A stretch of DNA of 64,000 bases, taken from contig CACAUR010000002.1 of assembly GCA_902535745.1 (NCBI GenBank), positions 62,001 to 126,000 of the forward strand, read 5' to 3'. Shown one piece after another: positions 41,017 to 50,540 of this stretch (positions are counted from its first letter, which is position 1; each line of letters starts with the position of its first letter). The position numbers were made by a program, and so were the translations under genes. The DNA comes from an uncultured Pelagibacteraceae bacterium. Lineage in GTDB: Bacteria > Pseudomonadota > Alphaproteobacteria > Pelagibacterales > Pelagibacteraceae. The notes below the pieces were generated by a model, which saw only the letters and a program-made list of their open reading frames with translations, was not told where the DNA came from and made no database searches.

Positions 41017-42270
41017 ATGAGCTCTGAATCTAAACAGATTTTAACAACTGACGGCATACCTTTAGAGGTAAGTTTAAAAAAGGCTGAAAGAAAAAATAAG
41101 ATAAAAGCTTTTTTACTTGTAGCTCCTTTACTTCTTTTTTTACTAATTACTTATATTTTTCCAATTGGAGATATGCTGATGCGAAGTGTTGACGATAAAA
41201 TGGTAACTCAAATGCTTCCAAAAACATTTAAGTCAATGGAAACTTGGGATGGAAAGGAGTTACCACCTGAAGAAGTCTTTGAGGCTTTTTATTTAGACTA
41301 TAAAAAATTAATTGAAGAAAAGACTTTTGGTAAATTATCTACTCAACTTAATTATACAAAAAATGGATTCAAAAGCATTTTAAAAAAATTACAACGTAAG
41401 ATGAAAAAATTTGAAGAGGGAAACTATAAAGAACAAATTATGGCTGTTCACCCTAGATGGGAAAATGTCGAATATTGGAGAGCAATTAAAAGACGGGCAC
41501 CAGCTTACACTAGTTCTAAATATTTAAAGGGGATGGACATGTATGTTAACGAGGAGGGAAAAATTGTTAACGTTGCTGAAGATCGTCGAGTTCATAGGAT
41601 TTTATGGCTTAGAACTTTGGAGGTTGCATTTTTTGTAACATTACTCTGTTTCTTAATGGCATATCCAATTGCTCATTTGCTCGCGACTTTACCAATGAAG
41701 TATAGTAATTTATTAATGATATGTGTTTTACTTCCCTTTTGGACTTCACTTTTAGTAAGGACTGCAAGTTGGATGATACTTCTTCAACAGCAAGGAATAG
41801 TAAACGATTTTTTTGTAATGACAGGTTTAGTAGCAGACGATGCAAGACCGGAGATGATGTATAACAAAACTGGAACCTATGTTGCTATGACACAGATATT
41901 ATTACCTTTTATGGTCTTACCTTTATATAGTGTTATGAAAACAATATCCCCGAGTCTTATGAGAGCTGGTAAATCGCTAGGTGGAACCCCCTTTATTGCT
42001 TTTTGGAAAGTTTATTTCCCTCTAACTATACCCGGGATTGGAGCTGGTTGCTTATTAGTATTTATTCTTGCAATTGGTTATTATATAACGCCAGCATTAG
42101 TAGGAGGTGCATCAGGAACTTTAATAAGTAATCAAATCGCATTTCACATGAAAAGTACTCTTGATTGGAGCTTTGCTTCAGCGATGGGCTTAATGTTGCT
42201 CGCAGGAGTTTTAGCAATTTATTGGGTATATAACAAATTAGTGGGAGTAGATAATATTAAATTAGGATAA
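41017..42270 (+). CDS. potB: ABC transporter permease (PotB-like) with large insertion after TM1
   Basis: 417 aa; AGKSLGGTPFIAFWKVYFPLTIPGIGAG EAA motif; about 130 aa hydrophilic region between TM1 and TM2. Confidence 0.86.
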   Translation: MSSESKQILTTDGIPLEVSLKKAERKNKIKAFLLVAPLLLFLLITYIFPIGDMLMRSVDDKMVTQMLPKTFKSMETWDGKELPPEEVFEAFYLDYKKLIEEKTFGKLSTQLNYTKNGFKSILKKLQRKMKKFEEGNYKEQIMAVHPRWENVEYWRAIKRRAPAYTSSKYLKGMDMYVNEEGKIVNVAEDRRVHRILWLRTLEVAFFVTLLCFLMAYPIAHLLATLPMKYSNLLMICVLLPFWTSLLVRTASWMILLQQQGIVNDFFVMTGLVADDARPEMMYNKTGTYVAMTQILLPFMVLPLYSVMKTISPSLMRAGKSLGGTPFIAFWKVYFPLTIPGIGAGCLLVFILAIGYYITPALVGGASGTLISNQIAFHMKSTLDWSFASAMGLMLLAGVLAIYWVYNKLVGVDNIKLG

Positions 42271-42272
42271 AT

Positions 42273-43127
42273 ATGGCATTACCAAAGTATACTGAAACAC
42301 GTTATAGAGTTTGGCACTACTTCTATATTACCATTTGCTCATGTGTATTTTTCTTTTTAATTGCACCTCTATTTGTAATATTTCCATTATCTTTCAATGC
42401 TGAAGAATTTTTAAGTTTTTCTGAAGGAATGAAAAACCTTGATCCTGATGCATTTTCTTTAAGGTGGTATAAAGACATGATTTATGGAACAAAAAATCCA
42501 TGGGGCTTAGCGGCAAAAAATAGTTTCATAATTGCAATATTTGCAACTCTTGGATCAGTCCTTTTAGGAACTGTAGCCGCATTAGGTTTAAGCAGCAGAC
42601 ATATGCCGTTTAAAGGCTTGATAATGGCAACTTTAATTTCACCTATGATTGTTCCTTTAATAATTTCTGGAGTAGCTATTTTCTTTTTTATGGCTAAAGC
42701 AGGTTTGGCAGCAACTCATACCGGTATAGTTCTTGCACACATAATTTTAGGAACACCTTTTGTTGTTATCACTGTGACTGCTACTCTATCAGGTTTTGAT
42801 CACAGTGTTACTAGAGCGGCCTCAAGTTTAGGTAGCGATCCGGTAAATACATTTATGAAAATTACACTACCATTAATTCTTCCAGGAGTAATTTCAGGAG
42901 GATTATTTGCTTTCGTTACATCTTTCGACGAAGTCGTTGTGGTTTTATTCTTAGCTGGTCTAGAAAACACAACAATTCCAATTCAAATGTGGACTGGTCT
43001 AAGGGAACAATTAAGCCCTACAATTCTTGCTGTTGCGACATGTTTAATAATTTTATCTACGTTAATTCTTGTTACAGCTGAGCTATTAAGAAGAAGATCT
43101 GAAAGGCTCAGAGGAATAAATAGATAA
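42273..43127 (+). CDS. potC: ABC transporter permease (PotC-like)
   Basis: 284 aa; RAASSLGSDPVNTFMKITLPLILPGVISG EAA motif. Confidence 0.87.
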   Translation: MALPKYTETRYRVWHYFYITICSCVFFFLIAPLFVIFPLSFNAEEFLSFSEGMKNLDPDAFSLRWYKDMIYGTKNPWGLAAKNSFIIAIFATLGSVLLGTVAALGLSSRHMPFKGLIMATLISPMIVPLIISGVAIFFFMAKAGLAATHTGIVLAHIILGTPFVVITVTATLSGFDHSVTRAASSLGSDPVNTFMKITLPLILPGVISGGLFAFVTSFDEVVVVLFLAGLENTTIPIQMWTGLREQLSPTILAVATCLIILSTLILVTAELLRRRSERLRGINR

Positions 43128-43130
43128 AAA

Positions 43131-45353
43131 ATGGAAATCAAAAAAGTTGTTGTAATAGGCTCTGGAACTATGGGTAGTGGAATCGCTGCTCATTTATGTA
43201 ATGCGAATGTACCAGTTACTTTATTAGATCTTACGACTGACATAAGCACCAAGGCAAGAGAACGAATACATAAATCAAGACCGCCATTATTAATTGATAA
43301 ATCAAAAATTGATAATATCAAAGTTGGTAATATCAAAGATGATTTTAATGTTGTAAAAGAGGCAGACTGGATAGTCGAAGCTGTAGTTGAAAGAATAGAC
43401 ATTAAACATCAAATTTACAAAAAAATCTTTGATAATAGAAAAGATGGAGCAATTGTTTCATCTAATACTTCCTCAATTCCAATTAAAATTCTATCCGAAA
43501 ATATGACTGATGAGCAAAAAAAAGATTTTTGTATAACACACTTCTTCAATCCAGTTAGATACATGGGTTTATTAGAAATAGTAAAAAATGAAAATAATGA
43601 TTTAAAAAAAATTAATTCTTTAAAAGTCTTTTGTGAAAGTGAACTCGGTAAAGGAGCCATTGTTTGTAACGATACGCCAGGCTTCCTAGGTAATAGAGTA
43701 GGAGTTTATGCAATGCAAGTTGCTATGACTGAAGCATTTAAAATGAAATTGACTATTGAAGAGGCTGATGCAGTCTTTGGAAGACCTATGGGAATACCTA
43801 AAACTGGAGTGTTTGGTTTATACGATCTAATTGGTATTGATTTGATGGCAGATGTTTTAAAAAGTTTTGTAAAAGAACTTCCAGAAAAAGATAAATTTCA
43901 GGAGGTTGCTAAAGAGATACCACTTGTAAAAAAATTGATCGACTCTGGGTATACTGGAAGAAAAGGCAAGGGTGGTTTCTATAAGATGAAAAAATTAGAA
44001 AACCAAAAAATTTTGGAGGCAATTGATCTTCAAACTGGAGAATATTCTGAGTCTAAAAAAATTGATCTCAAAATTGATACTGTGGACCTTAACACTATCA
44101 TAAATAGGAAAGATAAATATGGAGAATATGCTTGGTCAGTAATTTCTCAAATCATTAAATATGCATCATCTTTAGTTCCAGGTATTACTAATAAATTCAA
44201 TGATATTGATGAAGCTATGAGATTAGGATTTAACTGGGCTATGGGACCCTTTGAAATGCTTAAATCAATCGGTGTAAAAAATTTTTTCAATCGTGTTGAC
44301 GAATTTAAGGGAAACAAATTTTTAGAGGAACTTTCAGTAAAAAAAGATGAAAACTTTTACGGTGAAAGACAAATTTACACCGAAATAGAAACACTTGGCA
44401 AGGTCAAACCCAAAGCTTTAAGTTTGGATAAAAACAAGTCAGCGGAGATTTACAGGTTTAAGGATTTTAACATTGTAGAGTTTACCACCAAAGCATGTGC
44501 GCTAGATTACGACTCTATGGATAGTTTAAAAAAAGCAACAGACAAACCTCTGATTATAATAAATGAAAGTATGCAATTTTCTGCTGGTGTTAATTTATCA
44601 TATACAATGAACTTTGCTGAAAGAGGGGATTTTAAATCTATAGAAAAATTTATTAAATATTTTCAAGATACTTGTAAACAACTTAAGTATTCAAAATTTC
44701 CCGTTGTTTCAGCGCCTTCTGGACTTACGTTAGGTGGTGGATTTGAAGTAATGGTTCAAAGTAATTTTGTAACATCTCACACAAATATAGTAGTAGGTTT
44801 AGTTGAGACAATGGTTGGACTTGTACCCGCTGGCGGCGGATGTAAAGAAATGCTGTGGAGATGGGCTCAAAGCGAGGAGTCCAAGAAAGATTTAGATTTT
44901 GCACCACTTAAAGTATTTGAAATAATAGGTTATGGAAAAACTGCATCTTCTCCAGTTGAAGCTGAGCCACTGAAATACTTGTTACCAACTGATAAAAAAA
45001 TAATGAATAGAAATAGCTTATTTTCAGAAGCAAAAAAAGTTATAGAGAGAAATAAAAATTTTAAACCAAATATCGAGTGTACTTTTAAACTATCGGGAAA
45101 ATCAGTAAAAGAAAAAATGTTTAAAACTTTGGACAAACTTTATAACGATAAAGTTATCTTTGATCATGGTATGACAGTAGGAAAAGAACTTGCAAATGTT
45201 TTAAGTGGTGGTGATACGAATTCTGAAAAAATGCTGACTGAGGATGATATTTACAAATTAGAATTAGACTCTTTTATGAGATTAATTGAAAATAAAAAGA
45301 CTCAAGACAGAATAAAGCATACATTGTCTACTGGCAAACCTTTGTTCAATTAG
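43131..45353 (+). CDS. 3-hydroxyacyl-CoA dehydrogenase / enoyl-CoA hydratase fusion (HCDH N-terminal, FadN-like order)
   Basis: 740 aa; VVVIGSGTMGSGIAAHLCNANVPVTLLD, ITHFFNPVRYMGLLEIV, C-terminal FPVVSAPSGLTLGGGFEVMVQ and GLVPAGGGCKEML. Confidence 0.88.
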   Translation: MEIKKVVVIGSGTMGSGIAAHLCNANVPVTLLDLTTDISTKARERIHKSRPPLLIDKSKIDNIKVGNIKDDFNVVKEADWIVEAVVERIDIKHQIYKKIFDNRKDGAIVSSNTSSIPIKILSENMTDEQKKDFCITHFFNPVRYMGLLEIVKNENNDLKKINSLKVFCESELGKGAIVCNDTPGFLGNRVGVYAMQVAMTEAFKMKLTIEEADAVFGRPMGIPKTGVFGLYDLIGIDLMADVLKSFVKELPEKDKFQEVAKEIPLVKKLIDSGYTGRKGKGGFYKMKKLENQKILEAIDLQTGEYSESKKIDLKIDTVDLNTIINRKDKYGEYAWSVISQIIKYASSLVPGITNKFNDIDEAMRLGFNWAMGPFEMLKSIGVKNFFNRVDEFKGNKFLEELSVKKDENFYGERQIYTEIETLGKVKPKALSLDKNKSAEIYRFKDFNIVEFTTKACALDYDSMDSLKKATDKPLIIINESMQFSAGVNLSYTMNFAERGDFKSIEKFIKYFQDTCKQLKYSKFPVVSAPSGLTLGGGFEVMVQSNFVTSHTNIVVGLVETMVGLVPAGGGCKEMLWRWAQSEESKKDLDFAPLKVFEIIGYGKTASSPVEAEPLKYLLPTDKKIMNRNSLFSEAKKVIERNKNFKPNIECTFKLSGKSVKEKMFKTLDKLYNDKVIFDHGMTVGKELANVLSGGDTNSEKMLTEDDIYKLELDSFMRLIENKKTQDRIKHTLSTGKPLFN

Positions 45354-46002
45354 AAATCTCAGGCAGCATCCTTAAAGAATTAATAAAGTCAGGCCGCAAC
45401 ACATACTCAGACTTGTTTCCAGATTTAATTTTTGTTAATGCTGCAAATCCATGAGTTACATTACCAAGCGGAGTGTACTCACCCTCAAATAAAGGCGCCT
45501 CTGAAAGAAGTATAAAAAATTCACTATCTTCCATGTCTCCATTTTTACTTTTCGCAAATCCAACAGAGCCTTTTTTAAAATCAAATGGTTTATCTTTTTC
45601 TGGTTTAATCAAACTGTATTTTGATTTACCACTACCAATATAGGTGTAATTTACATTTCCTTTTTTGCCAAATTCTAAATCACCTGCTTGGACTAAAAAA
45701 TTTTCTACAACACGATGAAAAGCAACATTGTCATATTCTTTGTTAGCTATTATGTTTTTAAATCTCGCAACAGCATTTGGCGAGACCTCAGGTAGAAGTT
45801 CGATTATAACATTTCCACAATTAATATTCATGACAACAATATTTTCTCTATTCTCAAAAGTAAGTTTATCAACCTTAACTTTTTCGACAAAAAGACATTT
45901 ATTTTTGATTAATACAAAAGATGAGACAGCAAAAATTGTTAATAAAATTAAAAAGATAAGTAAAATTTTTTCTGATTTACTTTGTTTTATTTTTGTAAGC
46001 AT
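45346..46002 (-). CDS. Cyclophilin-type peptidyl-prolyl isomerase, membrane-anchored
   Basis: 218 aa; one N-terminal TM; VAFHRVVENFLVQAGD, DSEFFILLSEAPLFEGEYTPLGNVTHG. Confidence 0.88.
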   Translation of the reverse strand: MLTKIKQSKSEKILLIFLILLTIFAVSSFVLIKNKCLFVEKVKVDKLTFENRENIVVMNINCGNVIIELLPEVSPNAVARFKNIIANKEYDNVAFHRVVENFLVQAGDLEFGKKGNVNYTYIGSGKSKYSLIKPEKDKPFDFKKGSVGFAKSKNGDMEDSEFFILLSEAPLFEGEYTPLGNVTHGFAALTKIKSGNKSEYVLRPDFINSLRMLPEISN

Positions 46003-46011
46003 TCTTAAAAT

Positions 46012-46743
46012 TTATAAAGATTTTTTAATATTTGACATTCCTTCTTTTATAAAAATTACTTTTTTATTTAGAATTTTGTCTAAATTTATTACTTCAGAAA
46101 CATATTTCTCCCTAGAATTGATATAGGAAAAGGTTTCAGCCATGTCTTCTGATATTGAATATTTTGCATATTCTGAAAAGAAACCATTAGTATTCCCAAG
46201 TTTAGTCAGACTATACGCCTCTGGATTTGTTATACTACCAGAATAATAAAAATTTGGATTATTAAATTTAGCCCAAACTGTATCTGGGAAAAATTTTTTA
46301 TAATTATTCTCTATAATATGAAATACTTCATGATGAATTACTCTTTCAAAATCATTATCATTTATATTAATATTTAATAAAATTGTTTCCATTTCAGGGT
46401 TAGCAAAACCAAGAGCATTAATTTCACCAACTTTTAACCCCTCACATAAAACGATATATCTAAGTTTAATTTTTTCAAAAAACTTCTTTTTAAAAACATT
46501 TAACTCATTTTTAGTTTTTAAATATTTTTTCTCAACTCTATAGTTATTTGGTTTTTTACAACTAATATTATTTATTCCTGAATTAGTAACGAAGTCTTTT
46601 TTTGGGGTTAAATATCTCAAATTATTTTCTTTATCTATTTGATAAATCTTAAGATTGGGTATTTTTATTAATTCATAAATTTGGTCAGCTTTAGATTGAA
46701 AAATTGTGAAGAAAAATAATAATATTAAAATATTTAATTTCAT
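46012..46743 (-). CDS. Exported putative zinc metallopeptidase
   Basis: 243 aa; signal peptide; VIHHEVFHIIENN contains HExxH. Confidence 0.55.
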   Translation of the reverse strand: MKLNILILLFFFTIFQSKADQIYELIKIPNLKIYQIDKENNLRYLTPKKDFVTNSGINNISCKKPNNYRVEKKYLKTKNELNVFKKKFFEKIKLRYIVLCEGLKVGEINALGFANPEMETILLNININDNDFERVIHHEVFHIIENNYKKFFPDTVWAKFNNPNFYYSGSITNPEAYSLTKLGNTNGFFSEYAKYSISEDMAETFSYINSREKYVSEVINLDKILNKKVIFIKEGMSNIKKSL

Positions 46744-46794
46744 TTTTTAAATTTAAACATATTAGAATTTAATATCATATGGTATATTAAAGAA

Positions 46795-46920
46795 ATGAAA
46801 AAAAAGAAAAAGAAAGAGTCAGATCCAAAATCAGTCCCAAATCTTTTTACTAGTAAATACATTGTATATTATTATGGATTTTTTTGGATGGTACTAATAT
46901 CGATTGTTGTATTTTCGTGA
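46795..46920 (+). CDS. Small 41-aa single-TM protein (MKKKKKKESDPKSVPNLFTSKYIVYYYGFFWMVLISIVVFS)
   Basis: Complete ATG-TGA frame not in the supplied track; basic N-terminus plus one TM; GTGA overlap with downstream gene. Confidence 0.6.
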   Translation: MKKKKKKESDPKSVPNLFTSKYIVYYYGFFWMVLISIVVFS

Positions 46921-47873
46921 AAAAAAAGAGTAAAGATCCTATTCAACCTGTAAGTGGAACAGTAGTTCCTAGATTTGCTGGTCCTAGTACTTTTGCAAGG
47001 TTGCCAGAGTTAAGGGATGTAGAAAGTTGCGATGTAGCAATTGTTGGCATCCCTTTTGATGCAGGCACAAGCTATAGACCAGGTGCAAGATTTGGCCCTC
47101 AAAGCATAAGACAGGCCTCGAGGCATTTAAGAACTAATTATCATCCAAATTATGATGTTGAACCATTTAAAGTTCAGCAAGTTGCTGACGCCGGGGATAT
47201 AACTTGTAATCCATTTAATATCGATGAAGCAATAAAACAAATAGAAAAAGGAGCTTACGATTTACTTAAAAAAACTGGAAGAATTATAAGTATGGGAGGA
47301 GATCACACGATAGCATTTCCACTTTTAAGAGCAATCAACAAAATAAATCGAGGACCCGTAGCACTTGTTCACTTTGATGCGCACTTAGATACATGGGATA
47401 CTTATATGGGTGCCCCTTATACTCATGGAACACCCTTTCGTAGAGCTAGAGAAGAAAATTTATTTTTAGATGATGCATCAATGCACGTTGGCATAAGAGG
47501 ACCACTCTACAGCAGAGATGATCTTAAAAACGATGAAAGTTTTGGATTTAAAACAATTCATTGCGATGAATTTCAAAGTGAGGGAGTTGATAAAATTGTT
47601 CAGAGAATTAAAAAGAGAGTAGGTGATAATCCGTTATATTTATCAATAGATATTGATGTACTAGATCCAGCTTACGCACCAGGTACCGGAACACCAGAAA
47701 TAGCCGGCATGACAACTAGAGAAATGGTCAATGTTATTAGAGGATTATCAGGTATGAAATTAATTTCTGCAGATGTTGTTGAGGTTGCGCCGGCCTATGA
47801 TCATGCTGAGGTAACATCATTAGCCGCAGCAACTATAATTTACGAACTTACTAATTTATTTGCAAAAGTTTAG
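46917..47873 (+). CDS. speB: Ureohydrolase (agmatinase/guanidinobutyrase-like)
   Basis: Frame of ORF 46884; SMGGDHTIAFPLLRA, HFDAHLDTWD, SIDIDVLDPAYAPGTGTPEIAG; GTG 46917 is the likely start. Confidence 0.88.
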   Translation: MKKKSKDPIQPVSGTVVPRFAGPSTFARLPELRDVESCDVAIVGIPFDAGTSYRPGARFGPQSIRQASRHLRTNYHPNYDVEPFKVQQVADAGDITCNPFNIDEAIKQIEKGAYDLLKKTGRIISMGGDHTIAFPLLRAINKINRGPVALVHFDAHLDTWDTYMGAPYTHGTPFRRAREENLFLDDASMHVGIRGPLYSRDDLKNDESFGFKTIHCDEFQSEGVDKIVQRIKKRVGDNPLYLSIDIDVLDPAYAPGTGTPEIAGMTTREMVNVIRGLSGMKLISADVVEVAPAYDHAEVTSLAAATIIYELTNLFAKV

Positions 47874-47893
47874 AGAATAGCTAATTTCTTATC

Positions 47894-49330
47894 ATGCTAA
47901 ACAAAAAAAATTTTTATATAAACGGTAAATGGGTCAAACCTGATAGCGAAAAAGAAATCAAAGTAATTAACCCTGCTAATGAAGATGTTTGTACTTTGAT
48001 TACTTTAGGAAACAAAAAAGATATTGATACTGCTGTTTCCGCAGCAAAAGAAGCATTTAAATTATGGGGATATTCTCCAAAGGAAGAAAGGATTGATTAT
48101 TTAGAAAAATTATACACTTTATATAAACAAAGGTGGGATGATTTTACTAATGCAATCGTCTTAGAGATGGGAGCTCCTAAAGAATTTGCATCGAAACTAC
48201 AGGTAGGTGCTGGAGCAGCTCATATTAAATCATTCATAAAATATTTAAAAGAATTTAATTTTGATAAGCCTCTAAATGATCATTTAGCCAATCAAAGAAT
48301 TATTTATGAGCCTAAAGGTGTATGTGCACTTATAACTCCATGGAACTGGCCAATGAATCAAGTTTGTTTAAAGGTTATTCCTGCACTTGCATCAGGTTGT
48401 ACCATGGTTTTAAAACCATCAGAGATAGCTCCATTATCCTCAATGATATTAGCTGAAATAATTGATGAAGTACGATTTCCTAAGGGTGTTTTCAATTTAG
48501 TAAATGGAGATGGAGCAACAACTGGAGAAGCACTAAGTAGACATTCAGATATTGATATGATTTCTTTTACTGGGTCAACAAGGGCAGGTGCGTTAATTTC
48601 ACAAAATGCTGCTAAGGATTTTAAAAGAATTAGCCTTGAATTAGGTGGTAAAGGAGCAAATATAATTTTTAAAGACGCTAAACCCGATGCTGTTGAAAAA
48701 GGAGCATCAAGATGTTTTAAAAATTCAGGACAGTCATGCAATGCTCCTACAAGAATGCTGGTTGAAAAAACAATTTATAACGAGACCATTGAAAGAGTAA
48801 AAAAATTTACATTGAACTTAAAAGTTGATCATCCTTCAAAAGAGGGAAATCATATTGGACCTGTAGTTTCAGATCAACAATTTAAAAAAGTTCAAATACT
48901 TATTCAAAAAGGATTAGATGAGGGCGCTAAATTAATCGCTGGTGGCACTGGTAAACCCGAAGGTTTCCAAAAAGGTTATTATGTAAAACCAACAGTATTC
49001 GCAGATGTAAATAATAAAATGGAGATTGCAAGAACAGAAATATTTGGACCAGTTTTATCAATAATACCTTTTGAAGATGAAGAAGAAGCTATAGAAATTG
49101 CCAATGATTCAGATTACGGATTAGCTAATTATATCCAAACTCAGGATAAGGAAAAAGCAAATAGAATTGCAAGAAAATTGAGATCTGGAATGGTTGACAT
49201 TAATGGAGCTGGTCTCGCTGTTGATTCTCCTTTTGGGGGCTTCAAACATTCTGGTATTGGTCGCGAAGCCGGAAAAGAAGGTTTATTAGAATTTTTAGAA
49301 GTAAAATCAGTAGGTGGTTGGGCTAATTAG
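47894..49330 (+). CDS. NAD(P)-dependent aldehyde dehydrogenase
   Basis: 478 aa; TPWNWPMNQVCLKVIPALASGCTMVLKPSE, LELGGKGANIIF, NSGQSCNAPTR. Confidence 0.93.
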   Translation: MLNKKNFYINGKWVKPDSEKEIKVINPANEDVCTLITLGNKKDIDTAVSAAKEAFKLWGYSPKEERIDYLEKLYTLYKQRWDDFTNAIVLEMGAPKEFASKLQVGAGAAHIKSFIKYLKEFNFDKPLNDHLANQRIIYEPKGVCALITPWNWPMNQVCLKVIPALASGCTMVLKPSEIAPLSSMILAEIIDEVRFPKGVFNLVNGDGATTGEALSRHSDIDMISFTGSTRAGALISQNAAKDFKRISLELGGKGANIIFKDAKPDAVEKGASRCFKNSGQSCNAPTRMLVEKTIYNETIERVKKFTLNLKVDHPSKEGNHIGPVVSDQQFKKVQILIQKGLDEGAKLIAGGTGKPEGFQKGYYVKPTVFADVNNKMEIARTEIFGPVLSIIPFEDEEEAIEIANDSDYGLANYIQTQDKEKANRIARKLRSGMVDINGAGLAVDSPFGGFKHSGIGREAGKEGLLEFLEVKSVGGWAN

Positions 49331-50513
49331 ATTTTGATTTTTCTTTAACCCCGTCCAAAAATTTAAGACATTTTTTTAGTTCTTCTAATTCAATAAATTC
49401 ATCTACTTTATGTGCCTGTTCAATTGATCCAGGACCACAAACGACAGTACTAATTCCAATTTCCTGAAAAAGACCTGCCTCTGTTCCAAAGGAAACGACT
49501 TCACGAGAATTGTCACCAGTAATACTTGAAACTAGTTCACATGCCTCAGAATTTTTTTCTCTATTAAATCCTATTATTTCTCCAATTATTTCTTTCTCAA
49601 TTTTAGATTTTGGATAAATTTTTTGCATTTCTGGAAGCAATTCTTTTTTGATAAATTCATCAGTTTCATTATTAATAAATATTCCATCTTCTTTTACAAC
49701 AGGTCTTAATTCCCAATCAACTTTACATCTGTCTGCAATTACGTTTCTTGCAATTCCTCCTGAAATACCACCAATTTGTAGGGTGGTATATGGCGGGTTA
49801 AATACAGAATTTTCAGGTTTTCTTTTTTTTAAAACATCTCTTAATTGCATAAGTTTTTGAATAAATTTCGAAGCATATTCTACTGCATTAACTCCTTTGT
49901 CAGGCTGTGAACCATGGCCAGCAAGACCATGAAAATGTGTTGTGTATTCATAACAACCCTTGTGAGCATCAATAATTTTCATATTAGTTGGCTCTCCAAC
50001 AATACACAAAGAGTCTTTTATATTTCTTTTTTTTAATTCATCTATTAAAAGGGGCGCTCCTTGACATGCTGTCTCTTCATCAAAGGTAAAAGAAAAATGG
50101 ATATCTCGATCTAGCTTTTCAGAAGAAAAAACTGGTGCATAGGCCAACACACAAGCCAAAAAACCCTTCATATCACACGACCCTCTTCCAAATAGCTTCC
50201 CATCTTTTATCGTTGCTTTGAAGGGATCTGTTGACCAACTTTTTGTTACAGGTACCACATCAGTATGACCCGAAAAAATTATAGATTTTTTTCCATTCCT
50301 TTTTTTTGATTTTAAAGTTGAAAATAGGTTCACTCTTTTTTTATCATTATCAAATACTTTAAATGATGATGCTCCGATATCACTTAAAATTTTTTCACAA
50401 TAATTTATAATTGAGTTATTATCTTCACCTGAAATAGTTTTAAATCCTATCAAATCAGAGAGGATTTTAATTGAATCGTTATATAATTTATCTGAATTAT
50501 TTTCTGTACTCAT
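49323..50513 (-). CDS. argE: Acetylornithine deacetylase (M20 family)
   Basis: 396 aa; FSGHTDVVPV, GRGSCDMKGFLACVLAY, FTFDEETACQGA, GTEAGLFQ. Confidence 0.85.
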   Translation of the reverse strand: MSTENNSDKLYNDSIKILSDLIGFKTISGEDNNSIINYCEKILSDIGASSFKVFDNDKKRVNLFSTLKSKKRNGKKSIIFSGHTDVVPVTKSWSTDPFKATIKDGKLFGRGSCDMKGFLACVLAYAPVFSSEKLDRDIHFSFTFDEETACQGAPLLIDELKKRNIKDSLCIVGEPTNMKIIDAHKGCYEYTTHFHGLAGHGSQPDKGVNAVEYASKFIQKLMQLRDVLKKRKPENSVFNPPYTTLQIGGISGGIARNVIADRCKVDWELRPVVKEDGIFINNETDEFIKKELLPEMQKIYPKSKIEKEIIGEIIGFNREKNSEACELVSSITGDNSREVVSFGTEAGLFQEIGISTVVCGPGSIEQAHKVDEFIELEELKKCLKFLDGVKEKSKSN

Positions 50514-50540
50514 TCGTAAAAAGAATTATATATTAATTCC

